A DNA stretch of 64,000 bases from Methanolacinia paynteri (lineage in GTDB: Archaea > Halobacteriota > Methanomicrobia > Methanomicrobiales > Methanomicrobiaceae), in contig NZ_KN360926.1 of assembly GCF_000784355.1 (NCBI RefSeq), positions 66,497-130,496 on the forward strand, read 5' to 3'. Positions 55,615-63,366 of the stretch are shown here, piece by piece. Made by a program: the position numbers and the translations under genes. The notes below the pieces were generated by a model. It did no database searches. It had not been told where the DNA came from and was given only the letters and a program-made list of their open reading frames with translations. Each line of letters opens with the position of its first letter. Position 1 is the first letter of the stretch.

Positions 55615-56559
55615 ATGATTAGTATAGTAATCCCCAATTATAACGGCAAAAAATTTCTTGAAAACTGCCTTAATTCAATATCCGGTCAATCTTACAGTGA
55701 TTCGGAAATAATCGTAATAGACAACGGTTCTTCGGACGGAAGCGCTGAATACATAAAAGAAAATTTCCAGGGAATAATACTTATAGAAAATAATGAGAAT
55801 CTCGGATTTACCGGTGCGACAAACCAGGGGATCAGGCAGTCAAACGGAGAATACATACTCACACTGAATAATGATACGATCTCGGACCCTTCTCTTTTGG
55901 AAAACCTGCATAAAGCAATCATTTCTGATGAAAATATCGGAATTGTCGCTTCAAAAATGATCTTTCCGGACGGAAGGATCAATTCGGCAGGAATGTGTAT
56001 ATCCAGGAGCGGTGCCGCCTGGAACAGGGGAATGTTTGAAAAAGACCAGGGGCAGTACGAAGACCCTGAATACATGATCGGTGCATGTGCTGGTGCAGCA
56101 TTATACCGGCGTTCAATGCTTGATGAAATCGGTCTCTTCGATGAGGACTTCTTCATGTACCACGATGATGTTGACCTTTCATTCCGTGCATATCTTGCCG
56201 GCTGGAAATGCCTGTACTGCCCGAAAGCCATTGTAACACATATAAACAGCGCAACATCGGGATTTGAATCCGAATTCAGCGTATACCACGGCAACAGGAA
56301 TATCATCTGGTTCGCAGTCAAAAATTTTCCGGCAAGACATCTTATCCTGTATTCCCCCTGGATAATAGGAAGGAGCATTGGTGTAATTCCGCATTACATC
56401 CTGAGAAAAAAGACTAAAATCATACTTAAATCAAAATGGGACGCTTTTAAGAAAATTCCATACTTTATCAGGAAAAGAAAAGAAATATCCATAAAAATTC
56501 CAATGAAAAAAGTATCAAAAAATATTTTTGTCTTCGCCCACATCAACTCTGATCAATAA
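55615..56559 (+). CDS. GT2 glycosyltransferase, rhamnosyltransferase-like
   Basis: A 314-residue enzyme with SIVIPNYNGKKFLENCL, VIDNGSSDGS, LTLNNDTISDP as the metal-binding motif and a late FFMYHDDVDLSFRAYLAGW. This last motif and the basic C-terminus are typical of WbbL-type rhamnosyltransferases. It probably uses the dTDP-rhamnose made by the neighbouring rml genes. It is transcribed divergently from them, and its 3' end overlaps the convergent GT4 gene by 17 bases. Confidence 0.87.
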   Translation: MISIVIPNYNGKKFLENCLNSISGQSYSDSEIIVIDNGSSDGSAEYIKENFQGIILIENNENLGFTGATNQGIRQSNGEYILTLNNDTISDPSLLENLHKAIISDENIGIVASKMIFPDGRINSAGMCISRSGAAWNRGMFEKDQGQYEDPEYMIGACAGAALYRRSMLDEIGLFDEDFFMYHDDVDLSFRAYLAGWKCLYCPKAIVTHINSATSGFESEFSVYHGNRNIIWFAVKNFPARHLILYSPWIIGRSIGVIPHYILRKKTKIILKSKWDAFKKIPYFIRKRKEISIKIPMKKVSKNIFVFAHINSDQ

Positions 56560-57658
56560 CCGACCGATATACATCCATATATTTCATCATGACATCATGC
56601 CATGAATATCCTGCAACAGTGTTCTCCCCACTTTTTCCGAGTTTTTCTCTTAATTGCTTATCCCTAGCAAGCATAAGCATGGCATCATAAAGAGCATCGG
56701 GATCTTTTGGACTGACAATAATTGCATTCTCTTTATCAACACAAATCCGGGAAATATCCCCGACATCCGTGACAATTACAGGAAGTCCGCAGGCCCATGC
56801 CTCAAGAAGAGTAAGAGGCATGCCTTCCCAAACAGAAGGCAGGACAAAAATATCTGATGAATGATATAAGAATCTTAAACGCTCATTATCTACCCTGCCG
56901 GTAAATTCAATTTTATCACCCAGTCCTGAATTTTTAACCATCCCATTGAGTTCATTATACATCGAACCATCTCCGACAATTACCACTTTGAAATCACTAA
57001 TTTCTCCTGATAATTTTTTGGAGGCCTGGATCAGGTATGGCAATCCTTTCTGTTCCTCCAGACGGCCTGTAAACAAAAACCTCGCCTCCAAATGATTATT
57101 CATTTCATTGCTTTCCTTCTTAAAATATTCAATATCCACTCCATTGGGAATATATATTGCATCTTTCGCAATTTTTTCGGAAAGATCAGGGAGACTATTC
57201 CCGTCAACGGTAACTATTTTCTCAAAACGTCCTAATTTTAATAATAAAATTTCCAAGTAACCTTTAAATGATGAAAACTGCCTGTTTGAAAATGTTACTC
57301 CATGACAGGTATTGATGACTGGTATTTTAAAAAAAAGAGCCTGAAAAGACAAGATAAATCCGATGTCCGGAGAATGTGAATGAATTATATCAGGTTTTAT
57401 ACGCTTTAAAAGAAAGAAACCTGTAACAGACAATATCAACAATGACAAAATCCTTTTAAAACCGATCCTATCCAGACCGGACGATTTATCAAAGATCCCG
57501 AACATGAAAACATTGTCTTTGGTAATAATTTCAGGGCATCGCGATGTTAATATGAAGACTTCATGACCCATATGCTGCTCATCTTCCAGGCTGGATACAA
57601 CGACAGCATCACCCCCGATCGCGTCGGGATACTTTTTCGTAGCATGAAGAATTTTCAT
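56543..57658 (-). CDS. GT4 glycosyltransferase
   Basis: A 371-residue GT-B enzyme. The N-terminal KKYPDAIGGDAVVVSSL binds acceptor, FLFTGRLEEQKGLPYLI starts the donor domain, and EGMPLTLLEAWACGLPVIVTDVGDI is the E-x7-E retaining GT4 signature. Sugar and linkage are unknown. It lies downstream of another GT4 gene on the same strand with about 100 bases between, likely one transcript. Confidence 0.9.
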   Translation of the reverse strand: MKILHATKKYPDAIGGDAVVVSSLEDEQHMGHEVFILTSRCPEIITKDNVFMFGIFDKSSGLDRIGFKRILSLLILSVTGFFLLKRIKPDIIHSHSPDIGFILSFQALFFKIPVINTCHGVTFSNRQFSSFKGYLEILLLKLGRFEKIVTVDGNSLPDLSEKIAKDAIYIPNGVDIEYFKKESNEMNNHLEARFLFTGRLEEQKGLPYLIQASKKLSGEISDFKVVIVGDGSMYNELNGMVKNSGLGDKIEFTGRVDNERLRFLYHSSDIFVLPSVWEGMPLTLLEAWACGLPVIVTDVGDISRICVDKENAIIVSPKDPDALYDAMLMLARDKQLREKLGKSGENTVAGYSWHDVMMKYMDVYRSVIDQS

Positions 57659-57760
57659 TTGTCATCCTTTTGGTATAATCTTTTGAATCTGAACCAATAT
57701 TTTGCAGTGGTTTTTATGATAATAATATCTTCAATCTTCAGCATATATAATGAAGATAGA

Positions 57761-58888
57761 TCATTTCCCGGATTGATTATATACCAAAACAAGTTTTTTC
57801 AAGATTACATCCCATTCATAATCTTTTATACTATCCACTATAGATTCCTTCATATTTTCCCTCTCAAAAAGTGCAGCCATGATACTGTCCGCCAAACTTT
57901 CAGGCGACAGATCGGCAATATAACCGTTTCGTCCTTCATGTATCAGATCGTAGGCTGCATTCAGGGGAGCTCTTACAGTTACAACCGGGAGACCGCAGGC
58001 CATCGCCTCGATAGAAACTATCCCAAAACCCTCGCGGATTGAAGGCAAAATAAAAATTTTTGATGCTTTCATCGCCGCAATAACTTCATCATGACAGGAG
58101 AGAAAACCTGTGAAAACAACGTTTTCCGTAAGCCCCAAATCATAAGAAAGTTTTTCAAGTGTATACCTCTCCGGCCCGTCACCGATAACTACTGCTTTTA
58201 TTCCGGGCACCTTTTCACGAACCAGAGAAAGTGCTCTGAGAAAAAGATCTACATTCTTTTCAGGAATCAGGCGACCTGCAAAGATGATATCAGAAGAATC
58301 CCCTGCACTACTTTTACAGTTTGTCATATTGGAATCGATTCCGATTGATATAATAGGGATCGGTTCGGAAACTCCCATTTCAGTAAGTTTTCGGACTGTT
58401 GAACCCGAAACCGCAATAGGATTTTTTGTAAGATGTACCGCAAAGTGTTCTATGAATTTCCCGAAAATCCCGAAAAAGCCGAGATAGTCATACCAGTAAT
58501 TCCCCCATACTTCATGCCATGTTACAAACAGAGAGCACTTTGAAACTTTCGAAGCAAGCCACGAGGGAATCAAAGGAAAATAAGGAAAAGCCTGGCAGTC
58601 GATAACGTCAGGTTTCTCTTTCAACAATGGAAAGAAGAGAAAAACAGAATAATAGATCGCCTGAAGGATCGACCTTCGTCCTTTAACATAAAGGTTCATC
58701 GGCTGGCATAAGCCATGATAGATAATCCCGTTTTTTTCAACAACAGCCGGACCTTCCCAGTATTTCATGCCGAAGATATGGACTTCATGCCCCCTCTCCG
58801 CCAGCCTGAGGGACAGCTCGTAGATCCTCTTCTCGGCCCCGCCTTTTACATAAGGATAGATAACATCGTATACGAACGCGATCTTCAT
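57761..58888 (-). CDS. GT4 glycosyltransferase
   Basis: A 375-residue GT-B enzyme with YPYVKGGAEKRIYELSLRL at the acceptor side, IIFAGRLIPEKNVDLFLRAL, and REGFGIVSIEAMACGLPVVTV as the E-x7-E motif. A membrane-binding stretch near YYSVFLFFPLL is visible. It marks the right end of the glycan locus; beyond it lies the toxin-antitoxin pair. Confidence 0.9.
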   Translation of the reverse strand: MKIAFVYDVIYPYVKGGAEKRIYELSLRLAERGHEVHIFGMKYWEGPAVVEKNGIIYHGLCQPMNLYVKGRRSILQAIYYSVFLFFPLLKEKPDVIDCQAFPYFPLIPSWLASKVSKCSLFVTWHEVWGNYWYDYLGFFGIFGKFIEHFAVHLTKNPIAVSGSTVRKLTEMGVSEPIPIISIGIDSNMTNCKSSAGDSSDIIFAGRLIPEKNVDLFLRALSLVREKVPGIKAVVIGDGPERYTLEKLSYDLGLTENVVFTGFLSCHDEVIAAMKASKIFILPSIREGFGIVSIEAMACGLPVVTVRAPLNAAYDLIHEGRNGYIADLSPESLADSIMAALFERENMKESIVDSIKDYEWDVILKKLVLVYNQSGK

Positions 58889-58988
58889 GGGATTATTCCG
58901 GTACTAATACATGAACACTGTATAGACTTTAATATTCTTTAAAAATTCAAGAGATTTAAAGTTTAAATTGCTTTGAGAATAAACTCAA

Positions 58989-59046
58989 GTGCACAATGTG
59001 GAAAAAATGCACAATATGGTAAAAGTGTACAATTATAAATATTGCA
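58989..59046 (+). promoter_or_regulatory. Iterated operator-like repeats before the toxin-antitoxin pair
   Basis: Three repeats of about 18 bp follow each other: GTGCACAATGTGGAAAAA, TGCACAATATGGTAAAA and GTGTACAATTATAAATA, then an inverted ATTGCACT. A TATA-like TTATAAATATT overlaps the third, 20-30 bases before the antitoxin ATG, so a bound protein would block transcription. Autoregulation by the antitoxin or toxin-antitoxin complex is the natural reading. Confidence 0.6.
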
Positions 59047-59064
59047 CTCGACAAAAAATTATCC

Positions 59065-59295
59065 ATGTCATTCAGGACAGAAGAAAGTTCAGCAGGTCAA
59101 ATCAAGCGTATTCCAATAAAAGAACCTACATGGAGAGAATTGCACGATTTAAAAAAATCCGGCCAAAGCTATGACGATTTAATCTCTGAAATGATTGAAA
59201 GGGAACAGGATTACAGGGAATGGAAGATGATTGCCGAGATTGAAGAAAAAGGTGATTTCATACCATTCAACCCGGAAGATATTCTTGGCAACTAA
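59065..59295 (+). CDS. Antitoxin-like protein
   Basis: A 76-residue acidic protein. The segment IKEPTWRELHDLKKSGQSYDD and the following LISEMIER matches the short archaeal antitoxins (VapB/RelB or DUF7557 type) that start with a ribbon-helix-helix-like DNA-binding part. The C-terminal half would wrap the toxin. It lies 18 bases before a RelE-type toxin gene and just after iterated operator-like repeats. Confidence 0.75.
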   Translation: MSFRTEESSAGQIKRIPIKEPTWRELHDLKKSGQSYDDLISEMIEREQDYREWKMIAEIEEKGDFIPFNPEDILGN

Positions 59296-59313
59296 AAAGG
59301 ACGATGAATATCT

Positions 59314-59595
59314 GTGTTTAATATACTTATAGAAAAAAGGGCTGAAAAATTTCTTAAAAAACTTCCAATTAAATCCCGGCGAATAATTGTCGAGAAGATC
59401 CTGGAATTAAAAAATGATTCTTTCCCGGGTGAAAACAAGGAAAAAATATTCTGTCCGAAACCGCCGGAAGCTTATCGCCTTCATATCAGCAGATCCTACA
59501 CAGTATTATATATAATAAATATTGACGATCACCTCGTTAAAATTGAAAAAATAATAACAATCGAAGGTGCACACAAAGATTATTCCCGCAGATAA
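59314..59595 (+). CDS. RelE/ParE-type toxin
   Basis: A 93-residue basic protein with the RelE-fold pattern: ILIEKRAEKFLKKLP helix start, then YRLHISRSYTVLYIINIDDHLVKIEKI strands, ending with GAHKDYSRR. RelE toxins cut mRNA at the ribosome. The start is a GTG. AAAAGGA upstream is better placed for an ATG at 59304 that stops after five codons, so the toxin may be translated weakly by reinitiation, keeping it below antitoxin. Confidence 0.83.
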   Translation: MFNILIEKRAEKFLKKLPIKSRRIIVEKILELKNDSFPGENKEKIFCPKPPEAYRLHISRSYTVLYIINIDDHLVKIEKIITIEGAHKDYSRR

Positions 59596-59651
59596 ACTGC
59601 CGGATTTATGAATCAAAATTTATCCTGAATAGAAAATTAAAAGAAAAAAAA

Positions 59652-59828
59652 TTAGAATCTCGGTTTTCTGTATTTGGGGAGGCAGTCCCTGCAATACACC
59701 GGTCTTCCTTCGGTCGGTTTAAAAGGTACTTCACATTCTTTGCCGCAGTCGCTGCAGACTGTTTTGTGCATCTCTCTTGGTTCTCTGGGTCCGAAGTTTC
59801 TCCGGCCCCCATAATTTCTGTCATTCAT
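59652..59828 (-). CDS. CxxC zinc-ribbon microprotein (paralogue)
   Basis: A 58-residue protein that differs from the one at 19622-19801 mainly in the flexible N-terminus (MNDRNYGGRRNFGP here). The zinc ribbon cysteines and the KYRKPRF end are identical. The in-frame TTG four codons upstream is less likely than the ATG at 59828. Retention of two almost identical copies 40 kb apart suggests either different regulation or recent duplication. Confidence 0.85.
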   Translation of the reverse strand: MNDRNYGGRRNFGPREPREMHKTVCSDCGKECEVPFKPTEGRPVYCRDCLPKYRKPRF

Positions 59829-60064
59829 TTTTGATCTCAACAGATGTATCTGTCAAACGTAATTTAGGTTGTGACATTATATAAGGATGTATTAGCCTGG
59901 TGAAATTTCACTTTCACACTGCCCGCCGGAGATATAAATAAGACAGGTCCCGAACTGATATTGTGCACGAAGCAAAGGAAAAATAATATCACCAATCTTT
60001 TCTTTGATCGTGCCGCAAACCTCCGGAAACCTCAAAAGAAAAATTTCTCCGAATCTCAATTTTT

Positions 60065-60553
60065 TTATTTGGAGGCATGTGTAAGAATATGCCTTATTTC
60101 AGGCAAAATGATCTCCTCGGTAGCAAGTCTTACGGCACCGGTCGATCCCGGTATGCAGAAGATTGCTTTTTCTTTGTAGATCCCTGCAGCAGCCCTGGAC
60201 AATAACGAACTTGTGCCTATCTCGCCGTAGCTCTTCAGCCTGAACAATTCGCCAAAACCGTCTATGGTTTTTTTGAATATAGGTGAGACCGCTTCAATCG
60301 TGCAGTCGTCGTGAGTGAGGCCGGTTCCTCCATTTACTATAATACAGTTTGAAGATTCCAAAGCTTCGAAAACCGCTCCCTTTATCAGGTTGATATCGTC
60401 GGGAACCACTTCATAGAAAGCAATGCCGATATTGTCCTTTGTCAGCAGTTCGATTATCTTTTTTCCGCTTAGATCACTGTCTTTGTCCCTTGTGGTTGAA
60501 ACCGTAATAACAGCCGCTTTTATTTCTATATCCTGAATGTGAGAACTATCCAT
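60065..60553 (-). CDS. moaB: MoaB/Mog molybdenum cofactor protein
   Basis: A 162-residue protein with the MPT-binding loop IIVNGGTGLTHDDCTIEAV, then GFGELFRLKSYGEIGTSSLLSRAAAG and FCIPGSTGAVRLA, as in MoaB/Mog. It adenylates molybdopterin so that Mo or W can be inserted, which methanogens need for formylmethanofuran and formate dehydrogenases. It stands alone, divergent from a lipoprotein gene. Confidence 0.93.
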   Translation of the reverse strand: MDSSHIQDIEIKAAVITVSTTRDKDSDLSGKKIIELLTKDNIGIAFYEVVPDDINLIKGAVFEALESSNCIIVNGGTGLTHDDCTIEAVSPIFKKTIDGFGELFRLKSYGEIGTSSLLSRAAAGIYKEKAIFCIPGSTGAVRLATEEIILPEIRHILTHASK

Positions 60554-60753
60554 ACAAAGTTATTAAGGTTTTAATAGAAGATTAGCATAACGACAGATCG
60601 ATTAAACAAAGGAATTATATAATGCCTGAAGGAAAAATCCTGCACATTTCACGAATAAGAAGACAGTATTTTCACATTTTGCAGGCAATACGAAATTATA
60701 ATTCTATTATAAAACGGATAACAACTATTTATAAAAAGGAAACAAGAACTTCT

Positions 60754-61392
60754 ATGATGAAGACAGGGGTCTTTAAAGCAATAACACTGGGATTGATTAT
60801 CTGCTTTACATTATCAGCGGGGTGTGCAGCACTACCTGAAGAAGAAACACCGGCGCAATCCACGTCTTCAGTTTCTGACACTACACCATCCGTACCAGAC
60901 GGAGAGGTTGATCAGGTAAACTATTCAACGCCGATCCCCACTCCAACAGAAGAAAAAAAACCTGAATATTCCATCCCACCGGATGAGAATATTTCAGGTC
61001 CACAATATTCTGTTATCTATTCTAAGGAAGAATATCTGAGATACACTGTAATACCGTTTGATCTGGATTTAAAGTATCCTCCGCTGGTCTTCGAATACGA
61101 CCTGGAAATAGACACTGAAACAGATGTGAAGGCGGCTTACAGCGAATATGGGGGTAAAAGCGAATACTCCTATACCCTGATAAAACCGAGCCAGAATGCC
61201 TGGTATACGATATCGATATACGATAATGAAACAGGGGTACTTCTCAATTCAAAGGATCTCAGGCATTTCGGTGACTCAAGTGAATCGGGAACTTTCAAGA
61301 TCCTTGAGGCAGGGGACTATCACATAGAAATTTCAGGAAATCTTGTCACGGCAAATACCACCGTTATGCTGCCTCCTGAAAATCTTAATTGA
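60754..61392 (+). CDS. Secreted lipoprotein of unknown function
   Basis: A 212-residue protein with a clear signal peptide and lipobox: a basic start, about 17 hydrophobic residues and LSAGC, so the cysteine would be lipid-anchored outside the cell. A Ser/Thr/Pro-rich linker of about 70 residues follows, then a beta-rich domain. An in-frame ATG at 60622 would put 44 extra residues in front of the signal and is unlikely. Function unknown. Confidence 0.7.
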   Translation: MMKTGVFKAITLGLIICFTLSAGCAALPEEETPAQSTSSVSDTTPSVPDGEVDQVNYSTPIPTPTEEKKPEYSIPPDENISGPQYSVIYSKEEYLRYTVIPFDLDLKYPPLVFEYDLEIDTETDVKAAYSEYGGKSEYSYTLIKPSQNAWYTISIYDNETGVLLNSKDLRHFGDSSESGTFKILEAGDYHIEISGNLVTANTTVMLPPENLN

Positions 61393-61460
61393 CATTTTTT
61401 AAATCAATTAAACAATTATATATGCTAAAAGATCCAATTTAGTTAGGCAAAAATAACCCT

Positions 61461-61532
61461 GTCCCGGTAGGGTAGAGGATATCCTAGAAGCCTGCGGAGC
61501 TTTTGACCCGGGTTCAAATCCCGGCCGGGGCG
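61461..61532 (+). tRNA. tRNA-Arg (anticodon GCG)
   Basis: A 72-base cloverleaf very like tRNA-Arg(CCG) at 10144. Acceptor GTCCCGG/CCGGGGC with discriminator G, D-arm GGGT...TCCT, anticodon arm GAAGC-CTGCGGA-GCTTT with anticodon GCG, T-arm CCGGG-TTCAAAT-CCCGG. A TATA-like TTATATATG lies about 45 bases upstream. The GCG anticodon is the usual archaeal solution for CGU/CGC. The mobile-looking gene chain begins on its 3' side. Confidence 0.95.
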
Positions 61533-61664
61533 TTATTGTTTTAAAATTTTTCATTATTTACAGTATATTGAGTGATACGCCTTTTTACTCCAGAAAAATG
61601 TAAAGAGTCTGGAGAAATTGTTTTACTTTGATTTCTGTAGTCCTTTTTTCGAATTTCAGACACG

Positions 61665-61790
61665 ATGAATCCAGTCATCCTCGTGCGAAAAAAATCCGGA
61701 AAAAATAAACTTAAAATCCTTTTTCATGAAAATAACAAATCTGTGACGGTTCCAGATGTCTACTACAACACGGAGCCGCCACAGGATTAG
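61665..61790 (+). CDS. Possible 41-residue small protein
   Basis: An ATG frame of 41 codons starting MNPVILVRKKSGKNKLK, basic at first and acidic at the end. There is no ribosome-binding site. Near its end the DNA reads CTACTACAACACGGAGCC, repeated almost exactly at 61872-61888, just before another small frame. The gene is doubtful, but it is the only sizeable frame in this part of the gap after tRNA-Arg(GCG). Confidence 0.3.
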   Translation: MNPVILVRKKSGKNKLKILFHENNKSVTVPDVYYNTEPPQD

Positions 61791-61893
61791 ATGTACCCGT
61801 TAATTGAAAATACTTTCACTCTATGCACGTCCATAAGAATTTAATGATAATAAAATTTCATATTCTCAATTCTACTACACACGGAGCCAATAC

Positions 61894-62013
61894 ATGAAAA
61901 AGAAATTTGTTGAAAAAGATGAAGAAGAATTAATTTTAAAGAATGCCGATTGGTTCACTAAGAATGTCATCCAGAGAAAAAAAGGGGTTATATATGGAAA
62001 ATTAAAAAAATAA
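61894..62013 (+). CDS. Possible 39-residue charged small protein
   Basis: An ATG frame of 39 codons starting MKKKFVEKDEEELILK, very rich in Lys and Glu. CACGGAGCC with GGAG seven bases before the ATG could act as ribosome-binding site. The rest of the 61533-62156 gap holds nothing else I can identify. It may be the first gene of the element next to tRNA-Arg(GCG). Confidence 0.35.
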   Translation: MKKKFVEKDEEELILKNADWFTKNVIQRKKGVIYGKLKK

Positions 62014-62156
62014 CCCTCTTGCCTGCCCGGAAGATCATGAATACCTGATTTCAGATAAGACAATGAAATATACTATAACCTGAAACTGAATAAAAATTGT
62101 TTTAGTTTTAATCCTTTTCGACTGATTAATCTATTGCAAACCGACTTCAAATTAAA

Positions 62157-62456
62157 TTATTTCTTCCCGCTCTTTGATCTTTCACCCTTCAGTTCCTGAT
62201 ATATGTCCATCAAAATTTCAGGATTATCCATTACATATTCTCTTGCCGTCCTCTGCAGATCCTGCAATCTTTCATCGGGACTCAGTTGCGGATGATCCCC
62301 GGACGGAGAATAATGCCGGTCGATATATTCCTGGCAGGCAAAAATAATCTCTTTTGATCTGTCCCTGTGATTTTTTTCAGCCAGCTCTTCAATTCTCTCC
62401 AGTATGGCAACAGGCATATTGAGAGTCACGTGTTTTGTATCCAGCTTTTTAACCAT
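62157..62456 (-). CDS. Ribbon-helix-helix transcriptional regulator
   Basis: A 99-residue protein. The N-terminal TKHVTLNMPVAILERIEELAEK and HRDRSKEIIFACQEYI form the ribbon-helix-helix of CopG/Arc repressors. The lysine-rich C-terminus may extend protein contacts. I use the ATG at 62456 rather than the GTG two codons before it. It is divergent from a second such regulator, with palindromic sites between them. Confidence 0.82.
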   Translation of the reverse strand: MVKKLDTKHVTLNMPVAILERIEELAEKNHRDRSKEIIFACQEYIDRHYSPSGDHPQLSPDERLQDLQRTAREYVMDNPEILMDIYQELKGERSKSGKK

Positions 62457-62470
62457 GTTCACCCACCATG

Positions 62471-62562
62471 ATGATATATTATGTCATAATATATTATATT
62501 ATGGTATTGTAGAGCAATTAATATATATTGCTTTGTGCCAAAATATAGCATGATATATTATG
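62471..62562. promoter_or_regulatory. Shared operator region of two divergent RHH genes
   Basis: A palindrome with 10-bp arms and one central base lies at 62474-62494 (ATATATTATG-T-CATAATATAT). The 13-bp sequence ATGATATATTATG occurs in it (62471-62483) and again at 62550-62562, where it covers the start codon of the right-hand gene. A TATA-like TTAATATATA sits near 62518. Ribbon-helix-helix dimers bind such repeats, so both genes could be repressed by either product. Confidence 0.7.
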
Positions 62563-62748
62563 AAAACACATTGGGAGGCACCAAGATCAGACGAACTGAT
62601 TTGCATTTCTGTAAATCTGCCAAAATCGGTTCTTGATCGGGTAGAAAACTACAGAAAAGAGCAAATCGAAAAAAAAGGAAAATGCAACAGAACCGATGCC
62701 ATAATCGACCTCATAATCGCCGGTTCCAAATGCGAGGTGTGCCAGTGA
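62560..62748 (+). CDS. Ribbon-helix-helix regulator, first gene of a coupled operon
   Basis: A 62-residue protein with LICISVNLPKSVLDRVENYRK and NRTDAIIDLIIAG, a classic ribbon-helix-helix, and a C-terminal C-x-x-C (CEVCQ). Its ATG lies inside a 13-bp operator-like repeat and about 33 bases after a TATA-like element, so the message is probably almost leaderless. Its stop overlaps the GTG of the next small frame by 3 bases. Confidence 0.8.
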   Translation: MKTHWEAPRSDELICISVNLPKSVLDRVENYRKEQIEKKGKCNRTDAIIDLIIAGSKCEVCQ

Positions 62749-62873
62749 CCGGAAATATACCATACCGCCCGGCAACTGCCGGAGCATTTCATATAGGATT
62801 TTTCAAACTCATTCTCCCCATTGCAAATGTGGATCAAAATGAGAATAAATTCAGCAGGGGGAGATTTTCATGA
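62745..62873 (+). CDS. Small translation-coupled ORF, 42 codons
   Basis: The GTG at 62745 overlaps the stop of the ribbon-helix-helix gene (GTGA), and the TGA of this frame overlaps the ATG of the next gene (ATGA). The product is 42 residues with one weakly hydrophobic stretch (FFKLILPIANV). Overlaps on both sides fit the pattern of the whole chain, which supports translation. The GGGGGAG near its end is the ribosome-binding site of the next gene. Confidence 0.45.
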   Translation: MTGNIPYRPATAGAFHIGFFKLILPIANVDQNENKFSRGRFS

Positions 62874-63052
62874 GCCAGGTCAGAAGACTGGACCCCGTTC
62901 CCCTGTACCTGATATCCCACAAGTTAAACGAGGAGATCTCGCTTTCTGGAAAGAGCGTTACTGAAATCCACATCAGGCTTGCAGGACAGAATCTCTATAA
63001 AATCGAAATCGTCGAATCCGAAGATCGAAAAACGGCCGGAGGCAAAAAATGA
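62870..63052 (+). CDS. Small hypothetical protein of the mobile-like operon
   Basis: A 60-residue protein with no recognised family; LNEEISLSGKSVTEIHIRL suggests mixed helix and strand. GGGGGAG precedes the ATG, and there is ATGA overlap on both sides. Base composition is as in the following genes, more GC-rich than the glycan locus. Confidence 0.6.
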   Translation: MSQVRRLDPVPLYLISHKLNEEISLSGKSVTEIHIRLAGQNLYKIEIVESEDRKTAGGKK

Positions 63053-63366
63053 GTCTCCGGACACTCACCATTACAAGAACGATAAAATCCCCCGGGGGCG
63101 AAGAAACGATACAGGGAATCTTTGAGATAGGAAATTCCCCTGAAGCGGATGCTGCCGCGGCCGCGATAGAACTGATGGATACAATCGCCAAAAATGCAGC
63201 ATCCGGTTCCGGCCTCGGTCCTGCAAAAGAAAACAAACCCCCGGAAGAAAACAAATTCACCTGCGAGGAATGCGGCAGCATCATCAATTCAAACGAAAGC
63301 CGCCTCTCACAGATATTTGCGAACAGGAACCTGTGCAGGCAATGCCTCGGGAAGGTGGAGCAATGA
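63049..63366 (+). CDS. Hypothetical protein with C-terminal zinc finger
   Basis: A 105-residue protein. The N-terminal half, TLTITRTIKSPGGEETIQG, looks like a beta strand pair, followed by an alanine-rich helix. The end carries CEECGSI and CRQCLG, a four-cysteine zinc-binding knuckle likely to touch nucleic acid or protein. It overlaps both neighbours by 4 bases. The role is unknown; small zinc proteins of this kind are frequent in archaeal plasmids and viruses. Confidence 0.65.
   Translation: MSLRTLTITRTIKSPGGEETIQGIFEIGNSPEADAAAAAIELMDTIAKNAASGSGLGPAKENKPPEENKFTCEECGSIINSNESRLSQIFANRNLCRQCLGKVEQ

Noticed and set aside
59961-60179. A 72-codon plus-strand frame overlapping the end of moaB
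   Set aside because: Half of it is antisense to moaB, and the rest has no ribosome-binding site or recognisable product.
10144-61532. Direct att repeats made from tRNA 3' ends
   Set aside because: I compared the T-arm and acceptor sequences of the three tRNAs with nearby intergenic DNA by eye and found no second copy.
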